From a virus: a stretch of DNA of 25,174 nucleotides. Location: positions 1 through 25,174 of the IMG/VR virus record IMGVR_UViG_3300032331_001664; one strand, written 5' to 3'. The notes under the pieces were generated by a model that saw nothing but the letters and a program-made list of their open reading frames with translations, was not told where the DNA came from and did no database searches. The translations under genes were made by a program, and so were the position numbers. This document shows, piece after piece, positions 12,981 to 19,225 of this stretch. How positions within the stretch are numbered: the first letter of the stretch is position 1; each line of letters opens with the position of its first letter.

Positions 12981-13451
12981 ATGACAAAAACAACTAAAAT
13001 TAAATGGGTTATCGCCCATGAGCCTTTAAAGCTTTTTATAAGAGCTGCTAAAGATTTTCAAGATTTCGTTAATGCTGCTCAATCTGTTGAAAAGATTGAA
13101 GTAGAAGTTATGACATTATCAGAGTATAGTAACAAATATAACAATGGCGTACAAGTAACTAAACACGATTTACTTGATCTTATGGAACAAGGTAAAATAG
13201 AAATGTCTCAAATGTACACAACTTGGTTAGCTGAAAAGTATGACCACGATTTATTAGCATTAGACATGCCATATATATTTAAAGATCACGTACATGCCGC
13301 AAGAGTATTAGAAGGTAAAGTTGGTGAAACTTTATTAGAAAAAATTACATCTTTCGGTAACGTTAGAGGTCTAGCATTCACGTATTCAGGTGGATTTAGA
13401 AATATTGTAACTAATAAAAAACAAAGTAATTTAGAAACTTTAAAAAAGTAA
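12981..13451 (+). CDS. TRAP-type (DctP-like) binding protein, N-terminal half, copy 2
   Basis: A 156-aa paralogue of the 11944 ORF, with the same start (MTKTTKIKWVIAHEP), the same DLLDLMEQGKIEMSQMYTTW block and the same SGGFRN ending; it also has no signal peptide. Substitutions are spread along its length and mostly conservative, as expected under selection. It ends NLETLKK followed by TAA. The C-terminal-half ORF begins 18 bases later in the same frame: only the TAA and six codons (FKYYYN) separate the halves. Stop-codon read-through could therefore yield one polypeptide, but the absence of similar linker residues in the third paralogue suggests two chains are normal. Confidence 0.8.
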   Translation: MTKTTKIKWVIAHEPLKLFIRAAKDFQDFVNAAQSVEKIEVEVMTLSEYSNKYNNGVQVTKHDLLDLMEQGKIEMSQMYTTWLAEKYDHDLLALDMPYIFKDHVHAARVLEGKVGETLLEKITSFGNVRGLAFTYSGGFRNIVTNKKQSNLETLKK

Positions 13452-13469
13452 TTTAAATACTATTATAAT

Positions 13470-13964
13470 ATGAAATTAAGAGCAAATCGTAATCCAGTTG
13501 CGAAAGCAACTTTGAAAGCTCTGAAAGGTTCTGATAAAGATGTTCACGTTTGTGAAATTGAAGAACTTACAGATCATGTGGCTACCGGAAAATGTGATGG
13601 TGGCGAAACTAACTACAGCAGAGTCTATCCTTTAAAACAAAATGAAGTGATAGAATCTGTTGTGGATACAGAACATAGTTTATTTCTTACATCAATGATT
13701 ATGCGTGAGAATTTTTGGAAAACATTAAGTCCAGAAGTTCAAAAAGTAATTAAAGATGCTGCTATTAAAGCTGGCAGAAAAGAAAGACAAACTACAATTG
13801 AAGATGGTGAAGAAGCGAAACAGATGCTTATTAAAGAAGGTAAAACAATACACACTTTAACACCAGAAGAAAAACAAGAGTTTATTGATAAAACTAAGGT
13901 GGTTTATGAGGAGTTTGAAAAAACTTTTACACCAGGTTTAATAAACGATATAAAGAACGGTTAA
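13470..13964 (+). CDS. TRAP-type (DctP-like) binding protein, C-terminal half, copy 2
   Basis: A 164-aa paralogue of the 12410 ORF. It starts MKLRANRNPVAKATLKALKG with the ligand Arg at position 4, then VCEIEELTDHVATGKCDGGETNYSRVYP, HSLFLTSMIMRENFWKTLSPEVQKVIKDAAI and a closing helical segment to LINDIKNG. Compared with copy 1 it has a two-residue insertion (SDKD) and a changed linker. No Shine-Dalgarno precedes its ATG (upstream is TACTATTATAAT), so it probably depends on ribosomes terminating 18 bases upstream. It is followed within 2 bases by the first of two tandem late boxes for the third paralogue. Confidence 0.78.
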   Translation: MKLRANRNPVAKATLKALKGSDKDVHVCEIEELTDHVATGKCDGGETNYSRVYPLKQNEVIESVVDTEHSLFLTSMIMRENFWKTLSPEVQKVIKDAAIKAGRKERQTTIEDGEEAKQMLIKEGKTIHTLTPEEKQEFIDKTKVVYEEFEKTFTPGLINDIKNG

Positions 13965-13965
13965 T

Positions 13966-13983
13966 TATAAATAGGTATAAATA
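13966..13983 (+). promoter_or_regulatory. Two tandem late promoter boxes
   Basis: Exact TATAAATA at 13966-13973 and again at 13976-13983, 10 bases apart (one helical turn), upstream of the third binding-protein gene. A strong GAGGAGAG ribosome-binding site precedes the ATG at 14020. Confidence 0.8.
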
Positions 13984-14019
13984 TGGTAACAATTACTATA
14001 AAAAAGAGGAGAGATTTAA

Positions 14020-15072
14020 ATGTCTAACAAAAAAACTTTACGTTGGGTTATAGCACATCACCCAGTTTCATTATTTGAAAGAACAGCAAAATTGTTCAAA
14101 CAAGAATTAGAAAAAGAGTGCCCAAATCAATTTAATTTGGAAATTTATACACCTGGAACTTATGATAATAAATTCAAAAACCATCCAGAATTTAAAATTG
14201 TACCACCAGATGTTAATGGTTTAGAAGAAAGACCTTCTTCTGTAAAATCACTTAATGGTGAAGAAGTACAATTAAAAAAACAAAAACTTTGGTCAGAAGC
14301 TAAAGGAAGATGGACGTCTTTTTTCAATGCTCTTAGAGACGGAGATTTTGAAATCAGTCAAACACAAGTTGGTATCGTAGGTGGTTTCTTAGATAGAAAT
14401 TATCACGCTATTGATTTGCCTTTCTTATTTAATGGCCACGATCATGTATCTAAAGTATTAGATAACGAAATCGGCGATTATATGTCTGACAATTTAGCAA
14501 GAAAAACTGGAGTTAGAGGTTTAGCTTTTACATACTCTGGAGGTTATAGAGTAATTGGTGCTAAAAAAGGAATAACAGCTCTAAGCGATTTATCAGCATT
14601 AAAATTAGTAACTCACACTGCTCACAGTGATGAATTATTTAATAATGTTGGTGCTAAAACTCTTAGAAAAGATAAAGCAACTATTGAAGATGTTGCTGAT
14701 CTTAATAAAGATGAAAACGGAGCAATTGAAACAACTTATTTAAGATTTGCTGGTAAAAACGTGTTAAAGACACAGCACAGTATGTTTACTACTACAATCT
14801 TAACAGGTGATAAATTCTGGAATACATTAACATCAGAACAACAAGCAGCTTTCAAAAGAATTGCTAAAGTTGTTGCTAAAGAGGAACGTAAATGGTCTCT
14901 ACAAGATTCGGCTGCTTACGAAGCTAATGCTCAAGCAAATGGTGTTACTATTACAGAAATCAATAAATCTGATCTTGCAAAATTACAAGAATCAGCTAAG
15001 AAAGTTTATTCTAATTTAGATAACATTGGAATTGACAAAAAATTAGTTGACAGAATTATTGCTGCTGCTTAA
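14020..15072 (+). CDS. Full-length TRAP-type (DctP-like) binding protein paralogue
   Basis: A 350-aa unsplit member of the same group as the two split copies. It starts MSNKKTLRWVIAHHPVSLFERTAKLF without a signal peptide. Compared with copies 1 and 2 it has an insertion of about 40 residues (about 55-95, PPDVNGLEERPSSVKSLNG and following). Then come FEISQTQVGIVGGFLDRNYHAIDLPFLF, RGLAFTYSGGYRVI, a domain junction ALSDLSALKLVTHTAHSDELF and the C-terminal block FWNTLTSEQQAAFKRIAKVVAKEERKW. At the position of the conserved carboxylate-binding Arg (KVR in copy 1, KLR in copy 2) it has Val (KLV). The usual ligand mode is therefore probably lost or changed. It has the best expression signals of the three: two exact late boxes and GAGGAG. 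Confidence 0.8.
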   Translation: MSNKKTLRWVIAHHPVSLFERTAKLFKQELEKECPNQFNLEIYTPGTYDNKFKNHPEFKIVPPDVNGLEERPSSVKSLNGEEVQLKKQKLWSEAKGRWTSFFNALRDGDFEISQTQVGIVGGFLDRNYHAIDLPFLFNGHDHVSKVLDNEIGDYMSDNLARKTGVRGLAFTYSGGYRVIGAKKGITALSDLSALKLVTHTAHSDELFNNVGAKTLRKDKATIEDVADLNKDENGAIETTYLRFAGKNVLKTQHSMFTTTILTGDKFWNTLTSEQQAAFKRIAKVVAKEERKWSLQDSAAYEANAQANGVTITEINKSDLAKLQESAKKVYSNLDNIGIDKKLVDRIIAAA

Positions 15073-15093
15073 TTAATACTAAGTTTAAATCTC

Positions 15094-15121
15094 GAAGCAC
15101 TCAATTAACTTTGGGTGCTTC
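15094..15121 (+). terminator. Hairpin after the binding-protein genes
   Basis: A 10-bp stem, GAAGCACTCA/TGGGTGCTTC (one G-T wobble), with an 8-base loop, 22 bases after the stop at 15072. No T-tract follows on the plus strand; it also overlaps the end of the convergent 51-aa gene, so it may act on both strands. Confidence 0.5.
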
Positions 15122-15256
15122 AACCTCATCTACATCTTTACACCAATCATCAATTTCTTCTTTTAACATTACATTAGAAAAGCCTTTATACTTTACAAGA
15201 TAACATTTACCCCAAGCGCCAACGTAGTTTATATCAATAATTTCTGGTTTATCCAT
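15101..15256 (-). CDS. Small hypothetical protein (51 aa)
   Basis: An ATG frame of 51 codons, MDKPEIIDINYVGAWGKCYL onward, with an acidic second half (EEIDDWCKDVDEVEAP). The VGAWGKCYLVKYKGFSNVML part looks like a small beta-strand pair. Its ATG lies inside the stop region of the membrane protein upstream (ATGGATAA, 8-base overlap). Function unknown. Support: coupled position and a soluble, protein-like composition. Confidence 0.5.
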   Translation of the reverse strand: MDKPEIIDINYVGAWGKCYLVKYKGFSNVMLKEEIDDWCKDVDEVEAPKVN

Positions 15257-15476
15257 TTAAATAATATATAATAAGACCTATTGTAGTAACAACAGCAAAT
15301 ATAAGATTAGTAACTATCAAAGACATTTCTTTCCACATAATACTAACTATTAACCATACGATAGAACCTAGTCCTAATATCATTGGTCCTGCAGGATAAT
15401 AACCAAGAGAGTTAACTAAACTACCAACAATTAATATTCCAGTAGCAACCCATTTTAAAATTTGATCTGATTTCAT
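15249..15476 (-). CDS. Small membrane protein (75 aa) conserved in T4-like marine phages
   Basis: The frame is open from 15485, but ATG 15476, in a TAATG overlap with the previous gene, is the likely start: MKSDQILKWVATGILIVGS onward. Three hydrophobic spans (about residues 9-27, 32-48 and 53-72) are separated by short turns containing NSLGYYPAGP and MWKEMSLIVTN. I recall similar small proteins from marine T4-like phages, always hypothetical. It lies second in a three-gene minus-strand set (44 aa, 75 aa, 51 aa) with overlapping stop and start codons. A holin-like or envelope role is possible but unproven. Confidence 0.65.
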   Translation of the reverse strand: MKSDQILKWVATGILIVGSLVNSLGYYPAGPMILGLGSIVWLIVSIMWKEMSLIVTNLIFAVVTTIGLIIYYLNG

Positions 15477-15610
15477 TAAATACAACCTATAATACAGTTA
15501 GCAGTACCATAAGCAACCATATATTTTGCTCCAATGTAAAATAAAGCGTAACTTCCTAGTACAATAGCAGCAACAAGTAACAATGATTTAACATCTTCTT
15601 TAGTAAACAT
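15476..15610 (-). CDS. Small single-span membrane protein (44 aa)
   Basis: An ATG frame of 44 codons: MFTKEDVK, a hydrophobic span (SLLLVAAIVLGSYALFYIGA), then KYMVAYGTANCIIGCI. Its TAA overlaps the next gene's ATG by one base (TAATG). No Shine-Dalgarno is seen upstream (A/T-only sequence). A moderate promoter-like pair lies at 15643-15671. Function unknown. Confidence 0.5.
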   Translation of the reverse strand: MFTKEDVKSLLLVAAIVLGSYALFYIGAKYMVAYGTANCIIGCI

Positions 15611-15642
15611 TTATTTTATTTTTTTGTTGTTAATATACATAT

Positions 15643-15671
15643 AATATACACTGTATTTTTGCTTAAAACAA
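15643..15671 (-). promoter_or_regulatory. Possible sigma-70-type promoter for the small membrane operon
   Basis: On the minus strand TTGTTT (15666-15671), 17 bases, TATATT (15643-15648), about 33 bases before the ATG at 15610. Weaker than the other promoters but with the same spacing. Confidence 0.4.
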
Positions 15672-15756
15672 GCGAAAAATGCACTTTTTTAAAAATAAAA
15701 GGCAACAAAAACAGTAACTTAATTTAGTGTTGTAAAAATACAACAACAAAATTGTT

Positions 15757-15764
15757 TATAAATA
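15757..15764 (+). promoter_or_regulatory. T4-type late promoter for the tip/fibre operon
   Basis: An exact TATAAATA 9 bases before the ATG at 15773, and upstream of the PAAR, fibre and peptidase genes, which have no other exact late box until 20890. Confidence 0.75.
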
Positions 15765-15772
15765 GTAAATAT

Positions 15773-15904
15773 ATGATTGATTTTGATAAAATTGATGATT
15801 TGTCGTTTATGATTCAAGATTTTGATTCGAAAAAACTAAAAAGAATTAAAAAACATGGCAAAAAAAGTATCAAACAGCGCAAGCGCATTAAAAAACGCAG
15901 CTAA
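15773..15904 (+). CDS. Small basic protein (43 aa), overlapped by the next gene
   Basis: An ATG frame of 43 codons. The first 17 residues are acidic (MIDFDKIDDLSFMIQDFD), the rest extremely basic (KKLKRIKKHGKKSIKQRK, then RIKKRS). Its 3' 50 bases overlap the next ORF in another frame. No ribosome-binding site is seen; its message would have a very short leader from the late box. Unrecognised. Confidence 0.4.
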   Translation: MIDFDKIDDLSFMIQDFDSKKLKRIKKHGKKSIKQRKRIKKRS

Positions 15905-16004
15905 ACCAAAAAGAACTAGTATTGGTCGTGGATTTCTTAGCAAATCTATGATGAATAAAAATAAAAGAAGAAGTTTCAAGGCTTATAGAGGCCAAGGAAG
16001 ATAA
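15855..16004 (+). CDS. Small Lys/Arg/Ser-rich protein (49 aa)
   Basis: An ATG frame of 49 codons, MAKKVSNSASALKNAAKPKR onward, then TSIGRGFLSKSMMNKNKRR and SFKAYRGQGR. The composition is that of a DNA- or RNA-binding or internal virion peptide. It ends 4 bases before the PAAR gene start, so it is likely co-transcribed with the spike tip. The 15773 ORF overlaps it by 50 bases. No known family. Confidence 0.5.
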   Translation: MAKKVSNSASALKNAAKPKRTSIGRGFLSKSMMNKNKRRSFKAYRGQGR

Positions 16005-16008
16005 AAAA

Positions 16009-16299
16009 ATGCCAGGAATTTGTAGAGTAGGATTAGACAGGCATATTGGGCATGCTTGTGTAAAAGTACCTTATCATCAAACACCTTATAAGACCGGTTC
16101 CGCAAATGTTTTTATAAATGGTGCAAAAGTAGTTAGAATTGGAGATATTTGTGCTTGTACAGATCCTGCTATCAGAGGAAGTGAAACTGTTTTTGTAAAT
16201 GGCATAGGTGTACATAGAAAAGAAGATGCAACAGGCGGACATGGTTGTTGGGTGCCAAATAAGGCAGCTACAGGTTCAACAAACGTATTTGCGGATTAA
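16009..16299 (+). CDS. 5.4: PAAR-motif spike tip protein (gp5.4-like)
   Basis: A 96-aa protein of the PAAR family, which forms the metal-stabilised conical tip of the gp5/VgrG needle that first touches the membrane. Visible features are the N-terminal MPGICRVGLDRHIGHACVK, a SANVFINGAKVVRIGDICAC block, an ETVFVNGIGVHRKEDATGGHGC block and the closing GSTNVFAD repeat. Cys and His residues spread over the sequence (His20, His23, the Cys pair in CAC, His/Cys in GGHGC) suit a metal site. The gene is about 9 kb from its partner gp5, separated by the accessory island, whereas in T4 they are near neighbours. The start is fixed by the short gap after the 49-aa ORF. Confidence 0.85.
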   Translation: MPGICRVGLDRHIGHACVKVPYHQTPYKTGSANVFINGAKVVRIGDICACTDPAIRGSETVFVNGIGVHRKEDATGGHGCWVPNKAATGSTNVFAD

Positions 16300-16300
16300 T

Positions 16301-16552
16301 ATGGCACAATTAGATTCATCAGGTTTAACATTTACAAGTCAACCAACAAAAGCTGAAACTGAAAGATTTGAATATGCAGCTTTTGGTTACTTTGATAATA
16401 ACCCAGCGATAGTTGGTAATACATATCAGAGTCTTATTGGTATATATTATGATGATTTTGGAAATAAAACAGATGATAACTCTCAATACGATTATTTGTA
16501 TATGTTATTAAATTATGTACAAAGTGGATATGTTACTGTTCAAAATCAATAA
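16301..16552 (+). CDS. Hypothetical protein (83 aa) between the tip and fibre genes
   Basis: The frame is open from 16208 inside the PAAR gene, but the ATG at 16301, one base after the PAAR stop, is the likely start. The product begins MAQLDSSGLTFTSQPTKAET and has aromatic/acidic stretches (FEYAAFGYFDNNP, then GIYYDDFGNKTDDNSQYDYL). It is followed by the fibre gene after 17 bases. It is acidic and probably soluble. By position it could be a baseplate or fibre adaptor or a fibre chaperone, but no motif supports a choice. Confidence 0.6.
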   Translation: MAQLDSSGLTFTSQPTKAETERFEYAAFGYFDNNPAIVGNTYQSLIGIYYDDFGNKTDDNSQYDYLYMLLNYVQSGYVTVQNQ

Positions 16553-16569
16553 TAAAGAATAAATAAAGT

Positions 16570-19224
16570 ATGACTATAGTCTATCGAAATACAAAAGGAG
16601 CCGCTCTTACTTACAATGAGATGGACGAGAATTTACGTGATCTACGACAAGACACAACAATTGATAGAGTATTAGCAAATGGTAACACAACTACAAAAAG
16701 TTTAAATCTAGGTTCTTTAAATGCAACTACTATTACACTTAATGGTCAACCTTTAGCAGGATTAGGTTATACAGGTTCAGCAGGAACTTCAGGTTACACA
16801 GGAAGTTTAGGTTATACAGGATCAGCTGGCGCTGGTTACACAGGTTCAGCAGGCAGTTTAGGTTACACAGGTTCACAAGGTGATCAAGGACCGGCAGGTG
16901 GTTATACAGGTTCACAAGGTGATATCGGTTACACAGGCTCAGCATCAACTGTAGTTGGTTATACAGGAAGTTCAGGTTATGCCGGTTCACAAGGTGTAAT
17001 TGGTTATACTGGATCAAAAGGCGATCAAGGTAATCAAGGCATACAAGGGTTTACAGGAAGTTTAGGTTACACAGGTTCACAAGGCGTACAAGGTTATACA
17101 GGAAGTTTAGGTTACACAGGTTCACAAGGCGTACAAGGTTATACAGGAAGTTTAGGTTACACAGGTTCACAAGGTTATACAGGAAGTTTAGGTTACACAG
17201 GTTCACAAGGACCTCAAGGTGAACAAGGCGCAACTGGTTACATTGGTTCGCAAGGTACTGCAGGAGACAAATATAAAACAACATCACAAACTAGTTTAAA
17301 TTTATCTTCTTATGCTTTAAATGATACTATATCTTTAACAACTTCTGAATTTTCTTTAAGTTTTACATCACAACAGACAGTTATAATTGCTGAAGCTCCA
17401 TCATTAGGAAATCCATCACCAACAAATCATTTACATGCTCAAATTTTATCATTTGATATTAGTAATGGTAATATGGTGGGTGTTGTTACAAACAACAGTA
17501 ATGTACAAAATAGTATTTTAAGTTCTTGGATAGTTAACATAGATGGAGCCATTGGTGTACAAGGTTATACAGGTTCGAGAGGTTATAATGGTTCACAAGG
17601 TTATACAGGATCAAAAGGTGATACAGGTTATGTTGGTTCACAAGGTATACAAGGAGATTTTGGTTACACAGGTTCTCGAGGTATAATAGGTTATACAGGC
17701 TCACAAGGTTATACTGGAAGTTTAGGTTATACTGGCTCACAAGGTATTCAAGGTGTACAAGGTTACACCGGATCAAAAGGTGATCAAGGTATTCAAGGCA
17801 CAGCAGGATTTACAGGCAGTCAAGGAGTAGGTTATACAGGATCTGCTGGAGTTGGTTACGTAGGTTCAAAAGGAGATTTGGGGTATACTGGTTCTGCTGG
17901 AACAAATGGTTACACAGGTTCACAAGGTGAACAAGGACCGGCAGGTGGTTATACAGGCTCTCAAGGAGAAGCGGGAAATACTTTTTTAACATATTCTAAT
18001 AGTACATTTACATTATCAAGTACAGGTTCTCAAACAATTATTATAGGAATAGGTTTAGCATATTCTGTAGGACAGAATATTATTCTTTCAGCGGATTCAA
18101 ATAATATTCAATATGGAATGGTAACATCTTATAATGATGGTAATGGATTTTTCACATTTGATAAAATAAGTTATATTGGTACAGGAAGTTATGATAGTTG
18201 GACAATTAATTTAGCTGGACCTGCAGGAATAAATGGTTTTGCAGGCAGTAGAGGATATACAGGATCTGCTGGTGCTGGTTATACTGGTTCTGCCGGTTCA
18301 ACAGGTTATGTAGGATCAAAAGGAGATTTAGGTTATTCAGGATCAAAAGGCGATCAAGGCACAACAGGTTACACTGGATCAAAAGGCGATCAAGGTATTT
18401 TGGGTTACACTGGCTCGGCTTCAACTGTAGTTGGTTACACAGGAAGTTTAGGTTACACAGGTTCATCTGGTTACACCGGTTCACAAGGAGATCAGGGTCC
18501 TAGAGGAGGAAACGGATTTACAGGCTCGTTAGGTTATACAGGCTCGCAAGGATATTCTGGTTCAACAGGTTATACAGGATCATCTGGTGCTGGTTATACA
18601 GGCAGTCAAGGTATTCAAGGATATCAAGGTAACATAGGTTACACAGGATCAACAGGATATACCGGCTCTGCTTCAACAGTAATTGGTTATACAGGAAGTT
18701 TAGGTTACACAGGATCACAAGGCGCTGGATTTACAGGTTCAAGAGGAGAAACTGGATTTGTAGGTTCACAAGGTCCTGCAGGAGGTTATACAGGATCTAA
18801 AGGTGATACAGGTTACACCGGTTCAGGTGGAACAGCAAGTGGATTACAATCAAGAACAACTGCAAGTGTTACTACAAGTAGTTTGCCTAATAATGGAGTT
18901 GTTACTGCTAATATAACTGGTTCTAAATCTTATATGTTATTAAAAGTTACAACAAATGTTGCTTCTTGGATTAGAATTTATACTGACGATTCATCAAGAA
19001 CGGCAGATGTAAGTAGAAGTCAATATACAGATCCAACACCTGGTTCTGGAGTACTTGCAGAAGTTATAACTTCAGGAAGTCAAACAGTAATATTAACCCC
19101 CGCTGTATTGGGTTATAATAATGAAAATCCTGTAACAACAGATGTGCCTATCAGAGTAACAAATTTAAGTGGTAGTGCATCTACAGTTACCGTAACATTG
19201 ACATACATACAATTAGAGTCGTAA
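16570..19224 (+). CDS. Collagen-like tail fibre protein with GYTGS repeats
   Basis: An 884-aa protein. The N-terminal domain, about residues 1-65 (MTIVYRNTKGAALTYNEMDE onward), is of the type seen at the virion-proximal end of marine phage fibres. Three long Gly-x-y blocks dominated by GYTGSQG, GYTGSLG and GSKGDQG repeats cover about residues 66-236, 330-468 and 551-755. They are interrupted by two related beta-rich inserts (about 237-329 and 469-550, each ending in a WxxNxxG strand: SSWIVNIDGA, YDSWTINLAGP). A C-terminal domain (about 756-884) is probably the receptor-binding or trimerising tip. Collagen-like triplets imply a long, thin homotrimeric triple helix. It is followed one base later by an S53 peptidase. 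Fibre identity is inferred from location beside baseplate genes and from repeat type. Confidence 0.8.
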   Translation: MTIVYRNTKGAALTYNEMDENLRDLRQDTTIDRVLANGNTTTKSLNLGSLNATTITLNGQPLAGLGYTGSAGTSGYTGSLGYTGSAGAGYTGSAGSLGYTGSQGDQGPAGGYTGSQGDIGYTGSASTVVGYTGSSGYAGSQGVIGYTGSKGDQGNQGIQGFTGSLGYTGSQGVQGYTGSLGYTGSQGVQGYTGSLGYTGSQGYTGSLGYTGSQGPQGEQGATGYIGSQGTAGDKYKTTSQTSLNLSSYALNDTISLTTSEFSLSFTSQQTVIIAEAPSLGNPSPTNHLHAQILSFDISNGNMVGVVTNNSNVQNSILSSWIVNIDGAIGVQGYTGSRGYNGSQGYTGSKGDTGYVGSQGIQGDFGYTGSRGIIGYTGSQGYTGSLGYTGSQGIQGVQGYTGSKGDQGIQGTAGFTGSQGVGYTGSAGVGYVGSKGDLGYTGSAGTNGYTGSQGEQGPAGGYTGSQGEAGNTFLTYSNSTFTLSSTGSQTIIIGIGLAYSVGQNIILSADSNNIQYGMVTSYNDGNGFFTFDKISYIGTGSYDSWTINLAGPAGINGFAGSRGYTGSAGAGYTGSAGSTGYVGSKGDLGYSGSKGDQGTTGYTGSKGDQGILGYTGSASTVVGYTGSLGYTGSSGYTGSQGDQGPRGGNGFTGSLGYTGSQGYSGSTGYTGSSGAGYTGSQGIQGYQGNIGYTGSTGYTGSASTVIGYTGSLGYTGSQGAGFTGSRGETGFVGSQGPAGGYTGSKGDTGYTGSGGTASGLQSRTTASVTTSSLPNNGVVTANITGSKSYMLLKVTTNVASWIRIYTDDSSRTADVSRSQYTDPTPGSGVLAEVITSGSQTVILTPAVLGYNNENPVTTDVPIRVTNLSGSASTVTVTLTYIQLES
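17065..17190 (+). repeat. Near-identical tandem DNA repeats in the fibre gene
   Basis: A 45-base unit (encoding GYTGSQGVQGYTGSL) occurs twice without change (17065-17109, 17110-17154). A 36-base version lacking one 9-base block follows (17155-17190). Unit changes are multiples of 9 bases, preserving frame and the Gly-x-y register, so slippage could alter fibre length. Confidence 0.9.
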
Positions 19225-19225
19225 G

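Larger units (their letters stand above)
11868..13964 (+). repeat. Tandem duplication of a split binding-protein cassette with its leader
   Basis: Two copies of about 1.03-1.07 kb: 11868-12898 and 12896-13964. Each has a related leader (ATATTTGG, then AAGGT, then TGTATATATAAA, then ACATGTTTAA, then GGTTATTTAAATG), an N-terminal-half ORF and a C-terminal-half ORF. The N-terminal halves differ at about 22 of 153 aligned residues, so the duplication is not recent. Promoter boxes also diverged: TATAAACA in copy 1, TATAAATA in copy 2. Confidence 0.85.

Noticed and set aside
15655-15700. Hairpin-like TTTTTGCTT/AAGCGAAAAA
   Set aside because: Only a 4-bp GC-containing core with a bulge, and in the promoter region of the small membrane operon; could be chance in A/T-rich DNA.
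16208-16300. Longer start for the 83-aa protein inside the PAAR gene
   Set aside because: It would overlap the PAAR coding sequence by about 90 bases; the ATG one base after the PAAR stop fits the packing of the operon.
16739-18718. Several antisense open frames rich in Leu, Asn and Tyr within the fibre gene
   Set aside because: They are the reverse complement of the GYTGS repeats; their repetitive composition is a direct by-product, with no start signals.
16765-18835. Regular short repeats that might suggest a CRISPR array
   Set aside because: The repeats are in-frame collagen-like codons without unique spacers of constant length.
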